A stretch of 64,000 bases of DNA from Rivularia sp. MS3 (GCA_019192545.1 JAHCMI010000012.1:1-64000), one strand, 5' to 3'. Positions 15,399-24,509 are shown, counted from the first letter of the stretch. The notes: a model not told the origin generated them from the letters alone. Numbers and translations: made by a program.

Positions 15399-16745
15399 CT
15401 AAAGCGTATAAGTAAAGTCTTCCACCAACATTCCCGGAACTATGCTACCCCCAAGCTGACGATTATCATAAGTTCCGACTTCGGGAATAAATTCTGCTTT
15501 ATCGGTAAAATCAATTAAGTTATTGCCCCAAAAGCTGTATAAACTATCATCAAAACGTAAATCTTCTATCGGTGCTACTATTTCGCCATTAGCAACCCAG
15601 AAGCAAGCGTAACGAGTCATTCCCGTAATTCTGCCAGAAGGGCGATCGCTCCAATTTAGGTAGTGTAAATTAGATACATATAGCCCCGTATCTAAAATAG
15701 ATAAAATCTTCTCGGAAGGTAAACTTCCCTGACTAATTTGCGGGGAGCGTAAAGACTCGGAGCTATTAGCACCATTTGCGGCTTTGTCATACTCTATAGA
15801 GCTACGAGAATTAACTAAAGTATTTGATAAAGCACCTTTTTCAATTAAAGATAAGTCTAAAGGAGCCATTTCTCCCCATTCGTTAAAACGGGGTACTAAA
15901 CCAGTTTGAAAATTTTCTCGTAAGCTAAATTTTGGAGAAAGTGTCTTTTCTTTACTTGCCAGCATTGCTAAAGCGCTGTTTCCCTGCTGAATATCGGCTT
16001 CGCTTAAACCACCCCAAGAAAGCATTGTTAACAACTCTGCAACCGCAGCAGGAGCAAAATAAGTTTTATAATGCCCTCGCGGTATTTGTTTTGAAGGACG
16101 AGAAAGTAATTCTAATTGCTGCTTAGCTTGAGAAATTTTATCTAAGTAAGCTTGATTGCTCCAATCATTTCCAGCAAAAAAGCCTTTGACGGCTTGTCCT
16201 AAATCGGTAAATATTGAATAATCTAATGTAAAAGTATCGGTACTGAACCAATGTTTTTTACCGCCAGAATCAGCATAACCCTGCGCTACAATACCCCCAG
16301 CATAAAATCCGGTAAAATCCAAATTTTTAACAGCTTCTAAAACTGTTTTAGCAACATCTTCCTCGGCTAGTAAATTTCCCGAATAAATTTCCCGAGTAGT
16401 TTGAGTACCATTAGGTAAAACGAGATATGGATCTACAGGCAATAAAGGTAATTCTTCTCGTAGTTCCTGCAAATAAGCATGTGCTTTGTGGGAATCTACT
16501 TCCCAATTACCGCTAATAGGAAAGATGCGACAACTACTACGTCGATTTGCAATTAAAGTTAGTTCAATTGAGGCATCTGCAACAATTCCAGTTTGCCGTA
16601 CTTTTGCACGATTAAACCGAGTAAACTGACTGCGTTCTTTATTAAGTTTAAAAGTAAACTCTTCTTCTGGTTTCTTTTGATCTAAAAGATATTTAAACAG
16701 TTGGTTGAAGCTGACTTCCAAAGCAGATATATCTTCGTTTTTCAT
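15399..16745 (-). CDS. tldE: Metalloprotease subunit TldE/PmbA
   Basis: This 448-aa protein is the TldE (PmbA) half of the TldD-TldE heterodimeric protease, which degrades unfolded peptides and matures some ribosomally made peptides. The N-terminal segment FTRFNRAKVRQTG matches the family, as do the C-terminal GRITGMTRYACFWVANGEIVAPIEDLRFDDSLY and the closing GGSIVPGMLVEDFTYTL. TldE lacks the HExxxH motif, which is supplied by TldD; that agrees with this sequence. It lies downstream of tldD on the same strand, separated by 183 bp of repeats. The pair is found in most cyanobacteria. Confidence 0.92.
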   Translation of the reverse strand: MKNEDISALEVSFNQLFKYLLDQKKPEEEFTFKLNKERSQFTRFNRAKVRQTGIVADASIELTLIANRRSSCRIFPISGNWEVDSHKAHAYLQELREELPLLPVDPYLVLPNGTQTTREIYSGNLLAEEDVAKTVLEAVKNLDFTGFYAGGIVAQGYADSGGKKHWFSTDTFTLDYSIFTDLGQAVKGFFAGNDWSNQAYLDKISQAKQQLELLSRPSKQIPRGHYKTYFAPAAVAELLTMLSWGGLSEADIQQGNSALAMLASKEKTLSPKFSLRENFQTGLVPRFNEWGEMAPLDLSLIEKGALSNTLVNSRSSIEYDKAANGANSSESLRSPQISQGSLPSEKILSILDTGLYVSNLHYLNWSDRPSGRITGMTRYACFWVANGEIVAPIEDLRFDDSLYSFWGNNLIDFTDKAEFIPEVGTYDNRQLGGSIVPGMLVEDFTYTL

Positions 16746-16774
16746 GAAATACAGTCAAATTAATTTTGGATTTT

Positions 16775-16925
16775 GAATTGGTAATTGGTAATTGGTAATT
16801 GGTAATTGGTAGTTGGTAATCGTGAATAATTAATAGTTAGGAGTTAGCAATTAGGAGTTAGAAGTATTTTATTCTTTCCCTCCCCCTCTCCCTCTCTCCC
16901 TCTCTCCCCCTCTCCCTTTCTCCTT
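16775..16925. repeat. Tandem ggtaatt and ccctctc repeats
   Basis: About five copies of ggtaattg/ggtagttg at 16779-16820 are followed by gagttagca/gagttagaa units and a C/T-rich ccctctc tract at 16878-16922. All lie between tldD and tldE. Confidence 0.9.
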
Positions 16926-16928
16926 TGC

Positions 16929-18383
16929 TCATCCTCCTCCGAAGACTTCAACATTTGTAAATAAACAAACCGGAGAACCATGTCCTACGGAAATTGCTTG
17001 ATTTGGCTCTCCTTTACCGCAGTAAGCAGTACCGTACATTTGCCAAGTAGAGCGATCGCCTACTTTAATTAAACTCTGCCAAAATTCTGGGGTAGTAGCT
17101 CGATAATTAGGGTTTCGCAGGGTTTTTGTGAGCTTACCGTCTTCAATCAATTTACCGTATTCGCAACCAAATTGAAATTTATATCGACGGTCATCTATTG
17201 ACCAAGAACGGTTAGACTCCATATAAACCCCATGTTGTATACCGGCAATAATTTCTTCAAAACTAGAGTTACCTGGTTCTAAATTCAAATTTGCCATGCG
17301 GTCGATTGGTGGTCTATTCCAAGAACAAGCACGGGCGCAAGCAACCCCGTCTACTCCGCTTCTAGCCTGACTTTCCAAGCTTCCCAAACCCCGCTGCAAT
17401 ACACCTTCTTTAATTACATATTCTCTTGTGGCTACAGCACCAGTATCGTCAAAACCGTAGCTAGCAAATTCACCTTTAACAGTAGGATCGAAGGTAATAT
17501 TCATTGCTGGGGAACCATACCCCAAACTGCCAAAATCATCAGCTTTGACAAAACTGCCACCAGCGTAGTTTCGTTCATCACCCAAAATCCGGTCAATTTC
17601 CAAAGGATGTCCTACACTTTCATGAATTTGTAGCATCATTTGGTCTGGCGCTAAAACCAAATTAGTCCGAGTATTGGGGCATTCTTGGGCTGTTAACAGT
17701 TCTAATGCTTGCTCGCCAACTTGTTGCACGCGATGCCACAAACCTTCTTGCCCAAAGTCTAAAAGCCCTTGATAGCAATGCGCCGACCAGCCATTATTAG
17801 TTCGTTGCTGCACAATTAAACCATCTTGTGCTGTAGCTCCGAAATGAGTGCTAAATAACAAAAATTTTTGATAAATTTCCGACCCATTACTGCTGACAAA
17901 CCAAGTATTCTTTTCAGTAGTAGTAGCGCTAGCTGTAGTCTGAACAATTTTGTCATCAACTTTTAACGTTTTACAGATACGCACCAGCAAATCATTAATT
18001 TCCCCTGGATTTAATTTATCTAGAGAAGCAAGCGGTGAAGTATATTCACCTATAACTTTAGGGCGTTCGGTCATTTTTTTAAATGGATGTATCCACCATT
18101 CACTGGCCGCGACTGCCTGCTTATACGCTGTTTGGGCCGCAGCTTGCAGTGCATCCAATTCAAAAGAATTAGTAGCCCCATAGCCCAAACAGCCATTAAC
18201 TAGGACTTCGACCATAGCCCCTACATTCGAGGACTTGCCATTGCTTTGGGGTAAAGCATCCCGAACAGAACGATTTGAAGATGTTTCATTGACCGCTCTG
18301 ATACCAATCCAGTCAGCAGAAACATTTATATCATTGATTGCTTTTTTTAGTTCAGACCACATACTACAAAAACATAAGTGCAA
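16929..18383 (-). CDS. tldD: Metalloprotease subunit TldD
   Basis: This 484-aa protein is the catalytic half of the TldD-TldE protease. The zinc-binding HExxxH motif is HESVGH at residues 254-259, followed by PLEIDRI. GSFVKADDFGSLGYGS and the C-terminal GVYMESNRSWSIDDRRYKFQFG are also conserved. The translation start is probably Met8 (MWSELKKA, at 18362) because the first seven residues (MHLCFCS) are not family-like. It precedes tldE on the same strand, in keeping with joint function. Confidence 0.93.
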   Translation of the reverse strand: MHLCFCSMWSELKKAINDINVSADWIGIRAVNETSSNRSVRDALPQSNGKSSNVGAMVEVLVNGCLGYGATNSFELDALQAAAQTAYKQAVAASEWWIHPFKKMTERPKVIGEYTSPLASLDKLNPGEINDLLVRICKTLKVDDKIVQTTASATTTEKNTWFVSSNGSEIYQKFLLFSTHFGATAQDGLIVQQRTNNGWSAHCYQGLLDFGQEGLWHRVQQVGEQALELLTAQECPNTRTNLVLAPDQMMLQIHESVGHPLEIDRILGDERNYAGGSFVKADDFGSLGYGSPAMNITFDPTVKGEFASYGFDDTGAVATREYVIKEGVLQRGLGSLESQARSGVDGVACARACSWNRPPIDRMANLNLEPGNSSFEEIIAGIQHGVYMESNRSWSIDDRRYKFQFGCEYGKLIEDGKLTKTLRNPNYRATTPEFWQSLIKVGDRSTWQMYGTAYCGKGEPNQAISVGHGSPVCLFTNVEVFGGG

Positions 18384-18523
18384 GGAAGCAGAGACTATAT
18401 TATTTACTACAAAACGTCAACTTTTGCAGCAATAATTTGTTAAGTTTATTGTTTATAAAAATAAATTGGGCATTAGGCATGGGGATTGGGCATAGGGCAT
18501 AGAGAGAAGAACAATCTTAACCT

Positions 18524-19621
18524 TTAACCTTTAACCTTAATAACTGTTGACTGTTCGCTGCTTACTGATAACTGTTTTTCAGCCAGCAATTTTGGACGGA
18601 GATACAAATTTTCTATAACTACTGTAATTCCTGCCACCCAAGGGGGGACAATTACAGCCCCAATAATTCCTAAAACTTGAGTTCCTCCCAATACCGCTAA
18701 AAGTTGATAAAAGGGGTGAACTCTTACGGTATTACCAACTAATAAAGGGTCTAATACGTAGGTTTCAAGATTTTGAATAATTACAAATAATAGCAGCACC
18801 CATATTACAGTTAGCCCTCCCTGGGGAATCGCGACAATTAAAGCCGGAATTGCCCCTAATACCGGGCCAACAAAAGGTATAAAGTTAGTAAATGCTGCGA
18901 TCGTACCCAAAGCCAAAGCAAACTCTGAAAGCCCCAAAACTCGCAAAGCAAGGGTAATAACAACACCTAAAATCGTTGAAACCAAAACCCTTCCTTGTAC
19001 GTATCCCCCCATCCGTCGAGAAATAGGTAAAACTTGTGCTTCAAGACGTTCGTTCCAAGGTTGGGGAAACAAGCTGACTAAACCTTCAATTAAACTTTTG
19101 CTTCCGGCTGCCATATAGCCAGAAATTACCACAGCCAAAATCAAATTGATAACAGCACCAAGAATACCAAAAGTCACCCCAAAAGAACGTAAAACCAACT
19201 TTTGACTCGAACGAAACAACCCATTAGTTAACCCTTGGATATCAAAAAATTGTTCTATGGTTTCTAACTGAGTAATTCCGACTCGCGTAGCTAAATCTTC
19301 AATAGATACAGTCAAATTATCCAAATAAACGGGAAATCTCCGGGCTAATCGCTGGATTTGTTCGGAAACAGAAGGTCCAATTAATAAACCGACTGCAATA
19401 AGTAGCGCAATCAAACCCAAATAAAACAAGATTACCCCCAACCATCGGGGAAACCGCAATTTTTCCAGTGCATCAACAAAAGGTGAAATAGTAGCTGCAA
19501 TTACAGTACCAATCATCAAAGTCAACAACAAACTTCGTAATTGCCACAATAAAATTACCAGAAAAAATCCAGCAATAATTAGTAGAACATCGTACAGAGT
19601 AAATTTACGTTTTTCTGACAT
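18524..19621 (-). CDS. AI-2E family permease
   Basis: This is an integral membrane protein of the AI-2E/PerM (UPF0118) family, with about eight membrane helices. GVILFYLGLIALLIAVGLLIGP and the C-terminal FTNFIPFVGPVLGAIPALIVA are typical. Family members have been linked to export of autoinducer-2 or to Na+/H+ exchange; the cyanobacterial substrate is unknown. The open frame extends 20 codons upstream to 19681, but that part is encoded by a palindromic repeat (19646-19686) and a G/A-rich tract. The start at Met21 (MSEKRKFTLYDVL, 19621), giving 365 aa, is therefore preferred. A long repeat tract at 19690-19810 separates it from cysS. Confidence 0.88.
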   Translation of the reverse strand: MSEKRKFTLYDVLLIIAGFFLVILLWQLRSLLLTLMIGTVIAATISPFVDALEKLRFPRWLGVILFYLGLIALLIAVGLLIGPSVSEQIQRLARRFPVYLDNLTVSIEDLATRVGITQLETIEQFFDIQGLTNGLFRSSQKLVLRSFGVTFGILGAVINLILAVVISGYMAAGSKSLIEGLVSLFPQPWNERLEAQVLPISRRMGGYVQGRVLVSTILGVVITLALRVLGLSEFALALGTIAAFTNFIPFVGPVLGAIPALIVAIPQGGLTVIWVLLLFVIIQNLETYVLDPLLVGNTVRVHPFYQLLAVLGGTQVLGIIGAVIVPPWVAGITVVIENLYLRPKLLAEKQLSVSSEQSTVIKVKG

Positions 19622-19645
19622 ATGAAGGGGAGAGGTGGAAGAGGA

Positions 19646-19686
19646 GCCACTGCGTTGCCGAGGTGTCCTCGGTTGTAGCAAGTGGC
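19646..19686. repeat. Palindromic element, gccact..aagtggc family (copy 2)
   Basis: The sequence runs from gccactgcgttgc to gtagcaagtggc, with an internal cgaggtgtcctcg stem. It is closely similar to the copy at 55574-55615. It sits just upstream of the permease start and creates a spurious N-terminal extension. Confidence 0.8.
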
Positions 19687-19809
19687 GTGGGGGAGAGGGG
19701 GAGAGGGGGAGAGTGAGTGAGTGAGGGAGTGAGGGAGGGAGGGAAAGAATAAAATACTTCTAATTCCTAATTCCTAACTCCTAACTGCTTACTGCTCACT
19801 GTTCACTGT

Positions 19810-21285
19810 TTACTGGTTCCGATGCCATTTCGTACCTTCTTTACTATCAATCAAAGCAATACCTTGAGTTTGTAATTCGTCGCGGATGCGGTCGGATTCG
19901 GCGAAATTCTTGGATTTTCTAGCTTCTTGTCTTTTTTGGATTAATTCTTCTATTTGTTCATCGCCCAAACCATTATTATTTGTCTCAAGGGATTCTATTT
20001 GAGCTTCTAATCCTAATACATCAGCTAATGTAACTAATGTTTGCCACATTTGTTGTAATTCTTCAGATGGAGTTTCTGTTTTACCTTGATGTACTAGAAT
20101 ATTGCCTTCTTTAGCAAGCTCTTTGGCAAGTTCAAACAATACGCTCAAACCGCTAGAAAAATTAAAGTCATTATCTACAGCTTCTTGAAAACGCTGAGTA
20201 TGTGAATTTTGGATTGAGTTATTACCAATGCCCAATGCCCCTTGCCCAATGCCCCAATTCAACTTCTCGCCATATTTATGACCAAAAAGCAAACCTTCCT
20301 TGAGAGTATTCCAACCATTAGTAGCAGCAGTAATGGCTTCGTCGGTAAAATCTATGGGTTTGCGATACTGTGCCGTAAGTACAAATAACCTTACAGCCAT
20401 CGGTTCAACACCTTTATCAAGTAGTTGGCGAATAGTAATAAAATTACCCAAAGACTTAGCCATTTTTTCACCATCAACCTTCACCATGCCGTTGTGCAGC
20501 CAGTAATTAGACAGCGGTTTACCCGTAACGGCTTCGGATTGAGCAATTTCGTTTTCGTGGTGGGGGAAAATTAAATCGGCTCCACCTGCATGAATATCAA
20601 TGGTTTCTCCCAGACGCTCTCTAACCATTGCAGAGCATTCAATATGCCACCCCGGACGACCTTTTCCCCAAGGTGAATCCCAAGCTGGTTCTTCGGGTTT
20701 TGCTGCTTTCCATAAAGCAAAATCAAATTGATATCTTTTCTTTTGATATTCCGAATCTTCTACATTTACCCTTTCGCTAGCTCCAGCCTGCATATCTTCT
20801 AATTTACGTCCGGAAAGCTTGCCGTATTCATCAAATTTCTGTACAGCATAATAAACATCTCCCTGAGACGGATAAGCATATTCTTTATTTTCCAACTCGT
20901 GAATTAACCGCTTAATCCCATCCATTGTTTGAGTAGCGCGGGGATATTCATCGGCTTCTTTGACGTTTAACCGACTCATATCGTCAAAATAGGCTTTAAT
21001 GTATTTTTCCGCAACGGCTTCCATTGACGAGTTTTCTTCACGCGATCGCTTTAAAATTTTATCGTCAACATCGGTAAAATTCTGTACGTAACGCACCTCA
21101 TAACCGCTAAATTGTAAATAGCGCCGTACAACATCCCAAACAATACAAGCTCTAGCATGACCCAAATGGCAGTAATCATAAACCGTCACGCCGCAGTAAT
21201 ACATCTTAACTTTCTGCGGCTCTACTGTTTTGAAGGGTTCTTGGCGACGGGTGAGACTGTTGTAAACTGTTAGGGTCATGACCAA
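19810..21285 (-). CDS. cysS: Cysteinyl-tRNA synthetase
   Basis: This class Ia synthetase charges tRNA-Cys with cysteine. The HIGH-like motif reads HLGHARA near residue 36, after the zinc-binding YYCGVTVYD, and the KMSKS loop reads KMAKSLGN. WHIECSAM and IHAGGADLIFPHHENE hold further zinc and substrate ligands. At 491 aa it is slightly long. Residues about 342-356 (GIGQGALGIGNN) are encoded by copies of the intergenic cccaatgcc repeat inserted in frame at 20217-20262, in the linker before the helical-bundle domain. The start is MVMTLTVYN; the internal Met3 is an alternative. Confidence 0.95.
   Translation of the reverse strand: MVMTLTVYNSLTRRQEPFKTVEPQKVKMYYCGVTVYDYCHLGHARACIVWDVVRRYLQFSGYEVRYVQNFTDVDDKILKRSREENSSMEAVAEKYIKAYFDDMSRLNVKEADEYPRATQTMDGIKRLIHELENKEYAYPSQGDVYYAVQKFDEYGKLSGRKLEDMQAGASERVNVEDSEYQKKRYQFDFALWKAAKPEEPAWDSPWGKGRPGWHIECSAMVRERLGETIDIHAGGADLIFPHHENEIAQSEAVTGKPLSNYWLHNGMVKVDGEKMAKSLGNFITIRQLLDKGVEPMAVRLFVLTAQYRKPIDFTDEAITAATNGWNTLKEGLLFGHKYGEKLNWGIGQGALGIGNNSIQNSHTQRFQEAVDNDFNFSSGLSVLFELAKELAKEGNILVHQGKTETPSEELQQMWQTLVTLADVLGLEAQIESLETNNNGLGDEQIEELIQKRQEARKSKNFAESDRIRDELQTQGIALIDSKEGTKWHRNQ
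20217..20262. repeat. caatgccc repeats inside cysS
   Basis: Four degenerate copies of the caatgccc heptamer/octamer typical of intergenic tracts in this window lie inside the coding region and keep the frame. Confidence 0.85.
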
Positions 21286-21393
21286 AAATTTTAGATTTTA
21301 GATTTTAACAACGGATGCTTTTGTTTGGGATTTCGGATTCGATTATAAGTGGTTTCAAGCACTGTGTTTCAAGTAGATCGAAAAACTCTAGAT

Positions 21394-21408
21394 CGTCAAC
21401 GATTATCA
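21394..21408. promoter_or_regulatory. Candidate Zur box upstream of the COG0523 GTPase
   Basis: cgtcaacgattatca matches the cyanobacterial Zur palindrome TGATAATnATTATCA at 10 of 14 fixed positions, with a perfect right half-site (attatca). It lies about 105 bp before the GTPase start. Zinc-responsive regulation would suit a His-rich zinc metallochaperone. The left half is weak. Confidence 0.4.
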
Positions 21409-21512
21409 AATATAGATACGCAATAATAAAGTAAAGCAGTTTTGCGTTATCACCTACGCTACATTATTATTTTTAATTCTTTTCTAATTTTAGTTAATTT
21501 ACTGTTCTCGCC

Positions 21513-22649
21513 ATGCAATCAGCAGCAACTTCAAATCAAGCAATGGAACAAACGAAAAAAGGATTACCAGTTACAATTATTACTGGATTCCTTGGTAGCG
21601 GTAAGACAACTCTACTCAATCATATCTTGACCAATCAACAGGGTTTGAAAACTGCTGTTTTGGTAAATGAATTTGGCGAAATTGGCATTGATAACGAGTT
21701 GGTAGTTTCCACTGACGAGAATATGGTGGAGTTAAATAACGGTTGTATCTGCTGTACCATCAATAGCGATTTGGTGGATGCCGTTTACAAAGTGATGGAA
21801 CGCCAAGACAATATTGATTACTTGGTTGTGGAAACAACTGGTTTAGCCGATCCCTTGCCCGTTGCATTGACCTTTTTAGGAACCGAATTACGAGACTTAA
21901 CTCGTTTGGATTCTATTGTGACTATGGTAGACGCAGCTAATTACAGTGTAGATTTATTCAACTCCGAAGCTGCTTTTAGTCAAATTGCTTACGGTGATGT
22001 AATTGTTCTTAACAAAGCCGATTTAGTTGATGAAGCCGATTTAGACGCTTTAGAACTAAAAGTTCGAGATATTAAAGAAGGAGCAAGAATTCTCCGCACT
22101 ACAAACTCCCAAGTACCTCTACCTTTAATTCTTAGCGTCGGATTGTTCGAGTCAGATAAGTATTTTGACGCTGCCGAAGAACACAACCACGAACATCACG
22201 ACCATAACCACGACCATCACGAACACGAACATCACGACCATTCAGAATGCGGTCACGAACACGAACATCACGACCATTCAGAATGCGGTCACGACCACGA
22301 CCACCACGACCATCATTCACACCACTTAGAAAATGATGGTTTTACTTCGGTATCATTCCAAAGCGATAAACCGCTATCTATCCGTAAATTCCAGTATTTT
22401 CTTGACAATCAACTTCCCGAGAATATTTTTCGCGGTAAGGGGATAATGTGGTTCGACGAAAGTCCTAAAAGACATATTTTTCATCTTTGTGGAAAACGCT
22501 TTACCCTTGACGATGACGAATGGAAAGGTGAAAAGAAAAATCAATTAGTGTTAATTGGTCAAAATCTGGATGAAGAAGGACTATTAAAGCAGATAGAAAA
22601 CTGCGTATGTACGCCTTCTACCAACAAAGGTAAAGGTTTCGGAAAATAA
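21513..22649 (+). CDS. His-rich COG0523 (CobW-type) GTPase, probable zinc metallochaperone
   Basis: This 378-aa G3E-family GTPase has a P-loop GFLGSGKTTLLNHIL near residues 25-39 and the metal-binding CICCTI (CxCC) motif. VVETTGLADPLPV and the base-recognition VLNKADLVD follow. A histidine-rich stretch at about residues 225-270 contains a 12-residue unit (HEHEHHDHSECG) repeated twice, encoded by a 36-bp tandem repeat at 22218-22289. The C-terminal CobW_C domain (KPLSIRKFQYFLDN to LVLIGQNLDEEGL) is complete. COG0523 proteins deliver zinc, cobalt or other metals; the His stretch and the possible Zur box favour zinc. The start may be Met1 or Met11. Confidence 0.9.
   Translation: MQSAATSNQAMEQTKKGLPVTIITGFLGSGKTTLLNHILTNQQGLKTAVLVNEFGEIGIDNELVVSTDENMVELNNGCICCTINSDLVDAVYKVMERQDNIDYLVVETTGLADPLPVALTFLGTELRDLTRLDSIVTMVDAANYSVDLFNSEAAFSQIAYGDVIVLNKADLVDEADLDALELKVRDIKEGARILRTTNSQVPLPLILSVGLFESDKYFDAAEEHNHEHHDHNHDHHEHEHHDHSECGHEHEHHDHSECGHDHDHHDHHSHHLENDGFTSVSFQSDKPLSIRKFQYFLDNQLPENIFRGKGIMWFDESPKRHIFHLCGKRFTLDDDEWKGEKKNQLVLIGQNLDEEGLLKQIENCVCTPSTNKGKGFGK
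22218..22289 (+). repeat. 36-bp tandem duplication encoding the His-rich loop
   Basis: Two identical or near-identical 36-bp units, each encoding HEHEHHDHSECG, lie back to back within a longer cac/cat/gac/gaa-rich region. Copy number is likely to vary between strains. Confidence 0.85.
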
Positions 22650-22731
22650 AGAAGCATAGACACAGGTAGTAAGTAGCTTTAGCCCTTAATCTAAGTAATT
22701 CAGTTCTTACTATTCAAACCTTGCAACACTG

Positions 22732-22803
22732 ATAGAAACCCGGTTTCTTTCTGATTTCAAAACAGGAGAATTATGCTCTCACGAATAGAAACCGGGTTTC
22801 TTT
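22732..22803. repeat. Pair of atagaaaccsggtttcttt repeats
   Basis: Two 19-bp copies at 22732-22750 (centre cccgg) and 22785-22803 (centre ccggg) are each palindromic around the centre (gaaaccc/ggtttc). They are separated by 34 bp. Confidence 0.8.
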
Positions 22804-22850
22804 GGGCTTAACAATAAATAATGGTGTAAGAAATTAGTTAATACTTCTAA

Positions 22851-22984
22851 CTAACACATTTTTAAACCCTTGCCCAATAAGGATTTGAAATTTAATCAAA
22901 CGTGTTAGTTTCATTCGTTGGGAGGAAGGTTTAATACCTTTGACTTTTAACCTTTAACCTTTAACCTTGCCCTCCTGGGGCGCT
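22851..22984. repeat. About 130-bp dispersed repeat (inverted partner at 55538-55838)
   Basis: The block from aacacatttttaaaccc to cctcctggggcgct is nearly identical, in reverse complement, to two pieces at 55538-55570 and 55741-55838. The partner is split by about 170 bp of extra sequence. Confidence 0.85.
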
Positions 22985-23183
22985 GATATCTTGCAGCATT
23001 GTCATTAAGCCTGGATACTCACTTTATAAGCCGGAGGCTTTCTCGTAGATATAGCGATTTTTACTTGGGTGCAATACAGTCTGAACCTCACCCCTTCCCC
23101 TCTCCTTAGTAAGGATACTGTTGGCGAATAGTAGGTCAGACCCCTCATCCCAACGAATTAATAGGGATTTTAAGTTATCAGCA

Positions 23184-23201
23184 GGAGTGCGATCGCACTC
23201 C
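23184..23201. repeat. 18-bp perfect palindrome containing HIP1
   Basis: ggagtgcgatcgcactcc is fully self-complementary, with the HIP1 octamer gcgatcgc at its centre. Confidence 0.85.
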
Positions 23202-23219
23202 TCAAACCCTCATTTTTTT

Positions 23220-23250
23220 GGTTATTCAGGGGTATCACCCCTGAATAACC
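23220..23250. repeat. 14-bp stem, 3-nt loop hairpin
   Basis: ggttattcaggggt pairs perfectly with acccctgaataacc across an atc loop. On the minus strand it is followed by AACCAAAAAAA, so it lacks a proper T tract and is probably a repeat rather than a terminator. Confidence 0.75.
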
Positions 23251-23516
23251 AGCAGTATCCTTAGTAAGTAGAGGGGTGTCCGATAGGACGGGGTGAAGTA
23301 TTAAGTGTATTGGACTCAACCGAAAAGCGCTATAAATCAATTTCAAAGCTAATATACAAAGTACGTTAAAACGCACTATAATCCTTACTCAGTCAGATTT
23401 ATCAGACTTTATATATAAGCCTGGGAATTTATTCTAAGGCGATTTTGAACGTTAATTGAGAATAGTGCAAGATGTTAATTACTACGAATTTTTGTTAACA
23501 ACCGATCACTGAATTA

Positions 23517-23969
23517 ATGCGCGTAATTATCCAGCGAGTCAAATCATCTCAAGTTGCCGTTGATGGCGAAATTATCGGCAAGATAGGCATTGGACTCAAT
23601 TTACTTGTAGGAATAGCCGAAACCGACACCGAAGCAGAATTAGATTGGATGGCTCGTAAATGCTTGGATTTACGGCTGTTTCCAGAATCAGCAGAAAAAG
23701 ATCGCTGGCAAAAATCGGTATTAGAAATCGGTGGAGAATTGTTAGTAGTAAGTCAATTTACCCTTTATGGTGACTGTCGCAAAGGTCGTCGCCCCTCTTT
23801 CGACCGTTCCGCATCTCCGATTCTAGCTGAAAATCTATATGATTGTTTCGTAAACAAGTTGCACGCTAGTGGTTTACGGGTGCAAACAGGAAAATTTGGC
23901 GCAATGATGCAAGTTTCAATAGAAAACGACGGACCTGTGACGTTAGTGCTTGAACGCGAAGCTCAGTGA
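23517..23969 (+). CDS. dtd: D-aminoacyl-tRNA deacylase
   Basis: Dtd hydrolyses D-aminoacyl-tRNAs (and glycyl-tRNA-Ala), protecting translation from D-amino acids. The 150-aa protein has the normal length. It begins [18 protein letters not shown] and carries the two conserved active-site motifs: [17 protein letters not shown] (SQxTL) and the C-terminal [10 protein letters not shown] (NxGPVT). It stands alone, after the repeat-filled spacer. Confidence 0.96.
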   Translation: MRVIIQRVKSSQVAVDGEIIGKIGIGLNLLVGIAETDTEAELDWMARKCLDLRLFPESAEKDRWQKSVLEIGGELLVVSQFTLYGDCRKGRRPSFDRSASPILAENLYDCFVNKLHASGLRVQTGKFGAMMQVSIENDGPVTLVLEREAQ

Positions 23970-24179
23970 ACCAGGGGAAAGAAGAGATAGGGGAGATGGG
24001 GAAGAAAGAGGGAGGGAGTGAGAGAAGGAGTGAGTGAAAGAATAAAGTACTTTTAACTCTTAACTTCTAACTGCTCACTGCTCACTGTTCACTGCTCCTT
24101 CGACAAAATATTACACCTTGGTTCTAAATGATGAGAGAATAATAGTTTAATCATCTGAAGAATTTAATTTACAAGCACT

Positions 24180-24509
24180 ATGGCAAAAATACAATTTTCA
24201 AGAGGTGTCAACGAAGAAGTAATTCCAGAAGTTCGTTTAACACGTTCGCGTAGTGGAGATAGCGGCACTGCAACCTTTATTTTTACAAATCCGAAGGCTT
24301 TGGATGAAGGAAGCACGGATGAAATTACTGGAATGTATATGGTTGACGAAGAAGGGGAAATCATCACACGTGAAGTTAAAGGTAAATTTATTAACGGTAA
24401 GCCAGAAGCTATAGAAGCAATTTATTTAATGAAATCTGCTGAAGAATGGGAGCGTTTTATGCGGTTTATGGAACGCTATGCACAAGAAAACGATTTAGAA
24501 AAGACTTGA
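24180..24509 (+). CDS. psb28: Photosystem II assembly protein Psb28
   Basis: Psb28 is a small soluble factor that binds PSII assembly intermediates containing CP47 on the cytoplasmic side and protects them during biogenesis and repair. The 109-aa sequence is collinear with the family: [23 protein letters not shown], then [10 protein letters not shown], then [13 protein letters not shown] and the C-terminal [18 protein letters not shown]. There is no membrane helix or signal peptide. It is convergent with mraY, with a shared bidirectional terminator between them. Confidence 0.96.
   Translation: MAKIQFSRGVNEEVIPEVRLTRSRSGDSGTATFIFTNPKALDEGSTDEITGMYMVDEEGEIITREVKGKFINGKPEAIEAIYLMKSAEEWERFMRFMERYAQENDLEKT

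Larger units (their letters stand above)
23049..23335. mobile_element. MITE-like element (copy a) with nested insertion
   Basis: The ends atatagcg...ttacttgggtgcaataca and gtattggactcaac...agcgctataaa are imperfect inverted repeats. The same ends occur at 59714-59877 and, degraded, at 41771-41866. The interior shares the cctcaccccttcccctctcc block. Between about 23112 and 23272 an extra segment bounded by gatactg/cagtatc carries an 18-bp HIP1-centred palindrome and a 31-bp hairpin, suggesting a nested insertion. Confidence 0.65.
22650..23516. other. 867-bp repeat-rich spacer
   Basis: The region between the COG0523 gene and dtd is a patchwork of at least four repeat families, listed separately. 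The 68-aa frame on the minus strand at 23170-23376 falls wholly within these repeats and is not a gene. Confidence 0.8.

Noticed and set aside
19622-19681. 20-residue N-terminal extension of the AI-2E permease
   Set aside because: Encoded by a palindromic repeat and a G/A-rich tract; the family-like sequence starts at MSEKRKFTL.
22132-22320. 62-aa minus-strand frame rich in Arg, Gly and Asp
   Set aside because: Antisense shadow of the His-rich repeat in the COG0523 GTPase.
23170-23376. 68-aa minus-strand frame
   Set aside because: It lies wholly inside nested repeats and palindromes; composition and sequence are explained by the repeat DNA.
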